Below, in pieces: positions 5,977-11,273 of a DNA stretch of 11,273 nt. Numbering within the stretch: position 1 is the first letter of the stretch; each line of letters opens with the position of its first letter. A model generated the notes under the pieces. That model was not told the DNA's origin. It saw nothing but the letters and a program-made list of their open reading frames with translations, and did not search any database. The stretch covers positions 1-11,273 of the forward strand of contig JAWODU010000045.1 in assembly GCA_046483125.1 (NCBI GenBank), read 5' to 3'. Made by a program: the position numbers and the translations under genes. This DNA is from JAWODU01 sp046483125 (GTDB lineage: Bacteria; Verrucomicrobiota; Kiritimatiellia; UBA8416; JAWODU01).

Positions 5977-6422
5977 GTGTTTGTCTCCTCTTGTACTTGC
6001 TGTTCTCGAACGTATGTTTCCTGTTAAGAGTTACCAAAAATAAAAACGCCGCCGTTTGATGCGGCGACGCTATGAAGTGATTTGCGGACGAGTTGTCTGA
6101 TCGTTTGCACCGGGTTGTCTCTCCCGAAAAGTGCCGAGTTCAATCAAGCCGTCAGGAAATATATCACACACTTTTAAGACATACCGACACGAAAACAGCA
6201 ATGAAATGCAGAACGCGCCGGGTCCTCGGCATCAGTTTCTCCCGTTAAGGTGTTTGCCCTGTGCCCGACATGGATTCTGAGCATATTCGCCAGCCTTCTG
6301 CAAGCGCTTTTTTGAAAAAAATCGCGGGCGGGCTCTGCACGCCAAACGTTTCGCTTGACCGCGTGTGTCCGGTAAGGCACTATTTCGTTAAGTGATGCCG
6401 GAGAGTATCGGAGGAGGATGAA
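5977..6422. other. Non-coding divergent intergenic region
   Basis: About 445 bases separate the minus-strand surface operon from the plus-strand gene at 6423, and I see no convincing gene. On the minus strand it contains an extended -10-like site at 6158-6163 (TGA-TATATT), small stems, an intrinsic terminator at 6035-6066 and the ribosome-binding site of the beta-helix gene (GAGGAG, 5985-5990). On the plus strand there is an AT-rich near-palindrome at 6304-6325 (six T, a G, seven A, flanked by GCG and CGC) that could be an operator. A weak possible promoter (TTGACC at 6355-6360, CACTAT 17 bases later) and a strong ribosome-binding site GGAGGAGG (6410-6417) precede the ATG at 6423. Confidence 0.5.
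6035..6066 (-). terminator. Intrinsic terminator in the leader of the beta-helix operon
   Basis: Read on the minus strand, CGCCGC (6066-6061) pairs perfectly with GCGGCG (6052-6047) around an 8-base loop and is followed at once by TTTTTATTTTT. No T-run follows in the plus direction, so it acts on the minus strand. It lies about 60 bases upstream of the beta-helix start codon, with no minus-strand gene in front of it. It would therefore terminate either a short RNA or the operon's own leader (attenuation). Confidence 0.72.
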
Positions 6423-7160
6423 ATGGCTATATGGGACGGACTACTGCGCATTTTGCAGGGAGGCAAGGAAGAGAAGCCGGACGAACGGGCAAAGCCTGTG
6501 GACAAGGCGCTCCTGGCCGAAAAGGTTCGTGAAACGGACCTGTTCAGGGATCTTCCTGATGATAACCTCGATAAGATGTTCGATCACATGGAAAAGGTCC
6601 CGATGAAGAAAGGCGAAACGGTAATCAGGGAAGGAGATGAAGGAGATTACTATTACCTTCTGGCCCAGGGCACCGCGAAAGTGCTGAGACGGGGTCCGGG
6701 ACAGAGCGAACAGCAGGTTGTTGCCGAGCTGACCGAACCTACTGCATTCGGGGAGGAAGCCCTGATTTCAAACGCAAAGAGGAACGCGACCGTTACAATG
6801 ACATCCCCCGGAGAAGTGATGAGGCTCTCAAAGGATGCTTTTAATGACTACGTTAAAGAGCCCGTGATAACGTGGTTTTCTCCTTCGGATGCCCAGCGTA
6901 AAATCCAGGAGGGAGCGAGATGGATAGACGTCAGGCCGCCGGATGAAACCCGCGAGTCGCATCTTCCCAATGCCCTGCTTATCCCGATGGGCGAATTGAG
7001 AGACCGGGCAGGGGAACTTGACAAAGAAAAGACCTGCATTTGTTACTGTTCAAACGGACGCCTGAGTTCGACGGCGAGTTTCCTCCTTCGCCAGCGCGGT
7101 TATGATGCCGGGGTACTGCGCGGAGGACTGAAGAGCCTTCGGGAAGCCGGAGTAGCCTGA
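6423..7160 (+). CDS. Cyclic-nucleotide-binding domain fused to a rhodanese domain
   Basis: The protein has 245 residues, is probably cytoplasmic, and shows no signal peptide or membrane segment. Residues 38-145 form a CRP-like cNMP-binding beta-barrel: LFRDLPDDNLDKMFDHMEKV, IREGDEGDYYYLLAQG, and the phosphate-binding cassette FGEEALISNAKRNATV (109-124, with E111 and R120 in the canonical ligand-contacting places). No helix-turn-helix follows, so it is not a CRP-type DNA-binding regulator. Residues 155-243 form a rhodanese domain: WIDVRPPDE, then CYCSNGRLSS with catalytic C209 at the start of the active-site loop. The expected role is sulfur transfer or persulfide chemistry gated by a cyclic nucleotide; substrate and partner are unknown. 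The start is supported by GGAGGAGG 5 bases upstream. It is the first of a run of co-oriented genes; the next is 120 bases away. Confidence 0.88.
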   Translation: MAIWDGLLRILQGGKEEKPDERAKPVDKALLAEKVRETDLFRDLPDDNLDKMFDHMEKVPMKKGETVIREGDEGDYYYLLAQGTAKVLRRGPGQSEQQVVAELTEPTAFGEEALISNAKRNATVTMTSPGEVMRLSKDAFNDYVKEPVITWFSPSDAQRKIQEGARWIDVRPPDETRESHLPNALLIPMGELRDRAGELDKEKTCICYCSNGRLSSTASFLLRQRGYDAGVLRGGLKSLREAGVA

Positions 7161-7280
7161 CAGAGCGTTCCGTTACCGCCTTTTTCCTGCGGGCGTCAAT
7201 AACCTTGCCTTTTGATCCCTGTAATGCTTGAGCAAGAACGACATTGGACAGCAGGCTGACAACAGAAAGGCAGGTGCCCG

Positions 7281-7664
7281 GTGAAAGCAATTTCCGTGAG
7301 TACGCGAAGCAGATCAGAATTCAGGGACATGACCGGCGACGTATCGAATGCCGTAAGGGAACTCGGGGTGGATAATGGGTCAGTAACAGTATTCGTGCCC
7401 CATACTACTGCCGGGGTTACAATAAACGAAAACGCAGATCCGTCGGTCGTGGCGGATATAACGGGAGCCCTGGACCGTCTGGTTCCCTGGAACGCGGGTT
7501 ACAGCCATGCGGAAGGCAATGCCGCCGCGCACATCAAGGCTTCAATGATGGGTTCCTCGGTGAGGGTCATTGTCGCGGACGGTGAACTCCAGCTTGGTAC
7601 ATGGCAGGGCATTTACCTCTGTGAATTTGACGGACCCCGAAGTCGGAAGGTGTGGGTAGTATAA
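7281..7664 (+). CDS. yjbQ: YjbQ / UPF0047 family protein
   Basis: The protein has 127 residues, a normal length for this compact trimeric beta-sandwich family. Conserved blocks are all present: VPHTTAGVTINENADP (39-54), YSHAEGNAAAHIKASMMG (74-91) with H76, N80 and H84, and GELQLGTWQGIYLCEFDGPR (101-120). Family members such as E. coli YjbQ have been linked to a weak thiamine-phosphate-synthase-like activity, but the physiological role remains unclear. The start is GTG at 7281, with AAAGG about 10 bases upstream. I see no clear terminator or promoter in the 120 bases before it. The P-loop kinase gene starts 34 bases after its stop, suggesting co-transcription. Confidence 0.92.
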   Translation: MKAISVSTRSRSEFRDMTGDVSNAVRELGVDNGSVTVFVPHTTAGVTINENADPSVVADITGALDRLVPWNAGYSHAEGNAAAHIKASMMGSSVRVIVADGELQLGTWQGIYLCEFDGPRSRKVWVV

Positions 7665-7698
7665 TTCCGGCATTAAAGACAGATGGAGAGGGCACCTG

Positions 7699-8400
7699 AT
7701 GGCAGATGGAGATCAGATGGCGCCGACCAATTTACAGAACAGTTCAGGTCCCATGTGGGCCGACCCGCAATCTTGTGTGTCGACAATCCTTCTTATCGGT
7801 CCCACGGGGTCGGGGAAAACCCCGCTGGGTGATTACCTGGCCGGGACGGGACTTGGCGGCAGGAGGTGTGCCCATTTTGATTTCGGTGAGCATTTGCGGG
7901 CGGCCGTCAGCGGGGAAAGTCCCGAAGAGGGGGACTACCGGCTTTCTGCCGCGGAAGCCAGAGTTATAAGGGATTGCCTGTCGGTCGGCCGCCTGCTGTC
8001 GGGCAGGGAATTTCCAATAGCTCTCAAGCTCCTGAGTTCGTTTATCGGATGGAGCGCCCTGAAGGCCGGTGACTGGCTGGTACTGAACGGCCTGCCGAGG
8101 GACGTAGACCAGGCCGGCAGGATTGATTCCCTGGCAAGAGTTGAACTGATAGTACAGCTTGATTGCGGCCGGGAAACGGTATTTGAGCGCATAAAGCGCA
8201 ACACGGGCGGTGACAGAACGGTCAGGGATGACGACGCTGTAGAATCAGTTCGAAGAAAATTGGATTTGTTCGAAAAGGCTACGCTTCCATTAGTTGATTA
8301 TTACGGGCGGAAAATGGTAAGGATAGTGAGGGTGGCTGTTTCGGTCGAAACAGGTCCTGAGGATGTTGCACGATTGGTGACGAGGAACTGGGAATGCTGA
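7699..8400 (+). CDS. Adenylate-kinase-like P-loop nucleotide kinase
   Basis: The protein has 233 residues. A non-conserved 25-residue N-terminus is followed by a P-loop (GPTGSGKTP, 34-42), an NMP-binding region at about 60-120, and NGLPRDVDQA (130-139), which corresponds to the DGFPR motif of adenylate kinases. RTVRDDDAVESVRRKLDLFE then LPLVDYYG resembles the GRxDDN-(x)n-KRL-(x)n-PLIDYY end of the same fold. The LID domain is very short and has no zinc cysteines, so it is a short-type or divergent nucleoside monophosphate kinase; the true substrate cannot be read from sequence. The usual ADK motif FSTGD(M/L)LR appears only as HFDFGEHLR. The ribosome-binding site GGAGAGGG sits 6 bases upstream of the ATG. 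Its stop overlaps the start of the next gene (ATGCTGA), showing translational coupling with the prolyl isomerase. Confidence 0.8.
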   Translation: MADGDQMAPTNLQNSSGPMWADPQSCVSTILLIGPTGSGKTPLGDYLAGTGLGGRRCAHFDFGEHLRAAVSGESPEEGDYRLSAAEARVIRDCLSVGRLLSGREFPIALKLLSSFIGWSALKAGDWLVLNGLPRDVDQAGRIDSLARVELIVQLDCGRETVFERIKRNTGGDRTVRDDDAVESVRRKLDLFEKATLPLVDYYGRKMVRIVRVAVSVETGPEDVARLVTRNWEC

Positions 8401-9269
8401 AATTGAACGGAGAAACTATTTCTGACTCAGCGGTTGATTTCGAATACAATCGCCTTATGAGGTTCTACTCCAGGCATATGTCCGCTGAAGAGATGAAAAA
8501 TCAGAGCAGTCTTCTTCGCCGCAAGGCCAAGGAACAGGCAATCGGGGCCAAACTGCTGATAGAACGTGCTAAACATCTGGACATAACTGTGGACCAATCC
8601 GATGTGGACAGGCGCTTCCGGAAACTGATTCGGGACGCGGGTGGAGAAGAGGCATTCAGCCAGATTCTGAGAGCCCGGGGCCTGTCGGAAGAACAGTTCC
8701 GCAAAACGCTTGAAGAGGGTTTGAAGGTTGACAAATTGATAGAGCAGATAGCCGGAGATACACCCGAACCTGCCGAGGAGGACATCAGGGAGCATTTCGA
8801 ACAGCATAAACGCGAATACCGGCGCCAGCCGCGAGCGCAGGCACAGCATATACTCGTAAAACCGCATTCCGGGAGCGAATCGGACCGGCAAACGGCCGTA
8901 TCGCGTCTTGAAAGAATAAGGCAGAGGGCGGTAGAAGGCGCCGATTTCGCGGAACTCGCGTCTGTTCATTCGGAATGTCCCAGCGGACGGAAGGCCGGGG
9001 GCAGTCTGGGGTGGGTTTCAAAAGGAATGATGGTCCCGGAACTGGACTGTGTTGTTTTTTCGATGAACGTCGGGGACATAAGCGAAATCGTGGAAACCGA
9101 ACTCGGCTTTCACATCGTCCGCAAAACGGATCGCGAAGACGGCGGAGAAGCGGACCTGGACATGGTCAGGGAGAAGGTGTTGGAGTTTCTCAGGCACGCA
9201 CGGCGAGGTCAGGCTGTTTCAGCCTACGTCGAGGATCTGAAGCGGAGCGCTGTCATTGAAGAAGTATAA
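8394..9269 (+). CDS. PpiC-type (parvulin) peptidyl-prolyl cis-trans isomerase, cytoplasmic form
   Basis: The protein has 291 residues. Residues 1-145 are a helical chaperone-like region resembling the SurA N-terminal domain (charged helices, LSEEQFRKTLEEGLKVDKLI). A single parvulin domain follows at about 146-245: AQHILVKP, ADFAELASVHSECPSGRKAG, GSLGWVSKGMMVPELDCVVF, GDISEIVETELGFHIVRK. Parvulins isomerise X-Pro bonds, and SurA/PrsA relatives assist the folding of exported proteins. Here no signal peptide or lipobox is present, so the protein should stay in the cytoplasm unless the start is wrong; upstream sequence is occupied by the kinase. The ATG overlaps the kinase stop and has GGGA close by, so it probably depends on translational coupling. 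A 127-base gap without a clear terminator separates it from the next gene. Confidence 0.9.
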   Translation: MLKLNGETISDSAVDFEYNRLMRFYSRHMSAEEMKNQSSLLRRKAKEQAIGAKLLIERAKHLDITVDQSDVDRRFRKLIRDAGGEEAFSQILRARGLSEEQFRKTLEEGLKVDKLIEQIAGDTPEPAEEDIREHFEQHKREYRRQPRAQAQHILVKPHSGSESDRQTAVSRLERIRQRAVEGADFAELASVHSECPSGRKAGGSLGWVSKGMMVPELDCVVFSMNVGDISEIVETELGFHIVRKTDREDGGEADLDMVREKVLEFLRHARRGQAVSAYVEDLKRSAVIEEV

Positions 9270-9396
9270 AACTTTCAATCGGCTGCGCCATCCATGAGTC
9301 CGGTTCTCGTTCAGGCCGGCTGAGTCCTCGCTTTCTATCGTCTGACGACTGTATGGTGCGGTCGGTTGAAGATAATGCTGATGCGGAGAACGTGAC

Positions 9397-10491
9397 GTGA
9401 ATCCGGAAGAAAGAATCTGGCATATAACCGTTCCGCAGACAGGGGGAACGCAGGGTCCGTATACTGGCGCGGAAATACTGCAGTGGATCAGCGACGGCCG
9501 GATCGGCGGCGGAAATTACCTCTGGCGCGAGGGATGGGAAAACTGGAAACCGCTGGCCGAAGTTGACGAGCTTGCCGAAAAACTGCCCGTTCACCCGCGG
9601 GGGAGACTGCATCTGAGTCGCCGCCCCGCCGCCTCTCCCGAAGTGACGTCTCCGGCCCCGGCCGCCGCCGTGTCAGGCGGCGGAAGCACGGCCGATGCCG
9701 CGGCGGCCCCGGATGGGTTCAAAACGCGGGCGCCGTCGGTTTCCGCGAGTGAGAAGGAGTTCAATCCGGAAAAGGACGTCGACCCCTCGGAGTCCGCGAT
9801 ATTTCTTTTCCTCAAGGCCTTTGCTTATCCGTTCAACCCGAAAGGGATCTGGATGCTGGTGCTGGGCGGGATCTTTTTCACGCTTCTGAAAATGCTTCAG
9901 ATAGGGCTGATAGGCTTTTTTATAGGATTGTTCGCAACTGCTTTTTTTATCTCGTACATGTTCAAAGTGGTGCGGGCTTCGGCTGAAGGGAAAAAGGAAA
10001 TGCCGGAGTGGCCCAACGTGCTGGGGTACGGCGCGGATATCTGGTGGCCCCTGCCGGCCATGCTTGCGATCATCTTAATCGCGTTCGGACCGGGAATTGC
10101 GTGCTTTCTTGCGGCTCCGTTTGTTACGGGGTTCGGAGCTCCTTTGCTGGTAATCGGGGCGGTATCAATGGTTGCGGGAGGCCTGTATTTCCCCATGGCT
10201 TTTCTCGCCGCGGCAATGGGAACGCGGCTATACCTGAAACCGCATGTGATCACTGCGTCTATATTCAGGGTTTTCGGAACGTATGTCTTTGCCCCGGCGG
10301 TGCTGGGTATCGTCGGGGCGGTCAACGCTATAGAGTATTTTACAACCGTCGAGCTTTTCCATCCTCTGGTTGTCTACGTTATTGATATATTTGCGTCCTT
10401 TTATTTTGCAATTGTCGAATCGAGAATCCTCGGACTGCTTTATTTCAAACGGTCGGAACGGCTGGGCTGGGACCTTGAAGGAATATTATGA
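9397..10491 (+). CDS. GYF_2 domain protein with a multi-spanning membrane domain
   Basis: The protein has 364 residues. Residues 7-58 form a GYF_2 (DUF4339) domain: WHITVPQTGGTQGPYTGAEI, LQWISDGRIGGGNYLWREGW, then WKPLAEV. These domains are thought to bind peptides or proteins on the cytoplasmic side. A low-complexity Pro/Ala/Ser linker (65-130) leads to a membrane domain with about six hydrophobic segments (near 150-165, 168-190, 218-242, 245-272, 295-312 and 323-345). The layout, with PEWPNVLGYGADIWW before the third segment and a repeated aromatic-rich pattern, recalls DUF4013-type membrane domains, but that is a weak match by eye. The start is GTG with GGAG 8 bases upstream. The stop overlaps the start of the next gene by four bases (ATGA), so the two are translationally coupled and may work together in the envelope. 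Function unknown. Confidence 0.8.
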   Translation: MNPEERIWHITVPQTGGTQGPYTGAEILQWISDGRIGGGNYLWREGWENWKPLAEVDELAEKLPVHPRGRLHLSRRPAASPEVTSPAPAAAVSGGGSTADAAAAPDGFKTRAPSVSASEKEFNPEKDVDPSESAIFLFLKAFAYPFNPKGIWMLVLGGIFFTLLKMLQIGLIGFFIGLFATAFFISYMFKVVRASAEGKKEMPEWPNVLGYGADIWWPLPAMLAIILIAFGPGIACFLAAPFVTGFGAPLLVIGAVSMVAGGLYFPMAFLAAAMGTRLYLKPHVITASIFRVFGTYVFAPAVLGIVGAVNAIEYFTTVELFHPLVVYVIDIFASFYFAIVESRILGLLYFKRSERLGWDLEGIL

Positions 10492-11117
10492 CGGCATACC
10501 TTGGCAGAATTCGTGCCACAGGTTGTACTGCGATAATTGTTTCCGTGCTTTCCGTTGTACTGGGGGCGGGCTGTGCCTCGCTTCTGCCCAGGCCCGTTGA
10601 CGACCGGTCAAACGTCGGTCTGGGGCATCTCAGCGTTGAGTCCGTTTCACCGGGCCATATCCTGAGGCCCGGCATTTCCGCAATGACGATACCCAGGTAC
10701 GAAAGGGGAAGCAGGCGCGTAACTTCAGGAGCTACCTGGGGCAACGTCTGGAATTACAAGCCCCCTCATTTCATTGTTGACGGTGAATGGCTGAAGCTGG
10801 AGACACGACTCACCTACACACTTCTGCAGAACGTGGAAGTTGCCCTGACGGTCCCTTATTCCTTTCGGTACGGGGGGTCCGCTGACGCGGCTATAGAAAA
10901 CTTTCACGACGCGCTGGGCCTGAAGAGCGCGCATCGGGAGGATCAGCCGCGTGACCAGGTGGTAATCGATATCGTGAACAATGACGGAGAAGAATTTCTT
11001 CTCGAAGGCAGGTCCGCGGGAATAAACGATTTATTGTTCTTCATATCCCTTTTGGCCACGAGAGGTACGGAAAACACGCCCGCCCTTTTTGCCAACGTGA
11101 GTGAGACACGAAGCTGA
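10488..11117 (+). CDS. DUF3187-like putative envelope lipoprotein, 3' truncated
   Basis: The frame gives 209 residues. The N-terminus has a hydrophobic segment (12-28) ending LGAGC29, a plausible but imperfect lipobox, so an outer-membrane lipoprotein or secreted protein is expected. LTYTLLQNVEVALTVPYSFR (108-127), then YGGSADAAIENFHDALGL (128-145) and REDQPR are the GGxxDxxIENFHxAxG signature of DUF3187, a beta-strand-rich family of unknown function. Related proteins as I recall them continue well beyond this point. Here the frame ends at ALFANVSETRS, just where the family continues with another beta-strand, and mobile-looking DNA follows. The gene is therefore probably interrupted around 11098-11117. 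Translation is coupled to the GYF_2 gene (ATGA overlap), and AAGGA lies 5 bases upstream of the ATG. Confidence 0.68.
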   Translation: MTAYLGRIRATGCTAIIVSVLSVVLGAGCASLLPRPVDDRSNVGLGHLSVESVSPGHILRPGISAMTIPRYERGSRRVTSGATWGNVWNYKPPHFIVDGEWLKLETRLTYTLLQNVEVALTVPYSFRYGGSADAAIENFHDALGLKSAHREDQPRDQVVIDIVNNDGEEFLLEGRSAGINDLLFFISLLATRGTENTPALFANVSETRS

Positions 11118-11148
11118 GAAAGCACAAGGGCGGAGAAAAGGGGGCAGA

Positions 11149-11273
11149 ATGATGGCATCAGAGACATTGGAGAGGACCGCTGTGGCGGGCGGCGAGAGGA
11201 GTGTTTCCGCGGGAGCGGAAACACGGAACGAGGCGCCCGCCACAGCGGTCGGCCGGTCTGCCGATCCCGAAGT
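11149..11273 (+). CDS. 5' end of an open frame resembling an IS3-type OrfA transposase (partial)
   Basis: Two consecutive ATG codons (11149, 11152) follow AAAAGGGGG by 4 bases and open a frame without stops to the window edge. It codes for MMASETLERTAVAGGERSVS, then AGAETRNEAPATAVGRSADPE. This polar, low-complexity N-terminus ending in DPE resembles, from memory, the leader of OrfA-like IS3-family transposases, in which a helix-turn-helix domain begins shortly afterwards; that domain lies outside the window. The frame starts 32 bases after the truncated DUF3187 gene on the same strand, which fits a mobile element inserted into that gene. The product assignment is tentative; the reading frame and its ribosome-binding site are what can be seen. 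Confidence 0.45.
   Translation, partial: MMASETLERTAVAGGERSVSAGAETRNEAPATAVGRSADPE
11175..11250. repeat. Nested perfect palindrome (17-bp outer and 10-bp inner stems)
   Basis: The arms 11175-11191 and 11234-11250 are perfect reverse complements over 17 bp (GACCGCTGTGGCGGGCG). Between them, 11201-11210 (GTGTTTCCGC) and 11215-11224 (GCGGAAACAC) form a second perfect 10-bp stem with a GGGA loop. The two stems nest coaxially with 9-base bulges on each side. There is no T-run after it, so it is not an intrinsic terminator. It lies within the open frame that starts at 11149, so it may instead be an IS-end or regulatory structure of that mobile element. Confidence 0.85.

Noticed and set aside
6304..6325. 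The T6-G-A7 near-palindrome as a plus-strand terminator
   Set aside because: The stem is A/T only apart from its base, and no GC-rich stem followed by a T-tract exists in either direction. At most it is an operator-like site.
6174..6380. A 68-codon minus-strand frame in the 5977-6422 intergenic region
   Set aside because: It has no ribosome-binding site, no family resemblance, and a composition rich in Arg, His and Cys typical of a chance frame. It could not be tested for conservation here.
8427..8969. A 180-codon minus-strand open frame opposite the PpiC gene
   Set aside because: The plus-strand product is a clear parvulin. The antisense product has no known pattern and is a shadow frame.

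Overview
The window looks like chromosomal DNA from a free-living Gram-negative bacterium of the PVC group or something close to it (Kiritimatiellota, Lentisphaerota or Verrucomicrobiota). This is inferred from gene content: a large TSP3/concanavalin-A-like surface protein, a Chlamydia Pmp-like beta-helix protein, a GYF_2 plus membrane-domain protein, a DUF3187-like protein and a type of DDE transposase I associate with these phyla. No rRNA or tRNA is present to settle it.

Layout. Bases 1-970 (minus strand) hold accessory debris: a hairpin at the left edge, a 45-codon remnant of an RHS/YD-repeat gene, and a two-gene toxin-antitoxin-like pair made of a PIN-domain protein and a 56-residue partner. 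Bases 971-2294 (plus strand) are an apparently complete insertion sequence. Its ends can be read from a short imperfect terminal inverted repeat flanked by a 6-bp CATTCA target duplication. Bases 2395-5976 (minus strand) are a surface-protein operon. The first gene encodes a secreted right-handed beta-helix protein with Pmp-like GGA and FxxN motifs, split into two frames at a run of six G. The second encodes a 695-residue TSP3/ConA-like protein whose last domain is cut short beside the insertion sequence. Upstream of the operon, 5977-6422 is non-coding and contains a good intrinsic terminator pointing toward the operon, which suggests a regulated leader or a small RNA.

Bases 6423-11117 (plus strand) are tightly packed genes that look like core genome: a cyclic-nucleotide-binding plus rhodanese fusion, a YjbQ/UPF0047 protein, an adenylate-kinase-like P-loop kinase overlapping a cytoplasmic PpiC-type prolyl isomerase, then a GYF_2/multi-spanning membrane protein overlapping a DUF3187-like putative lipoprotein. 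The last gene ends abruptly. Just after it, another open frame that resembles the start of an IS3-type transposase OrfA gene runs off the right edge, and a perfect nested palindrome lies inside it.

Overall, a small housekeeping/regulatory block sits beside a surface-protein locus that has been eroded by mobile elements. The most interesting signals are the G-run frame break in the Pmp-like gene with its terminator-bearing leader, the short antitoxin-like gene, the exact IS ends, and the two genes truncated next to mobile DNA.
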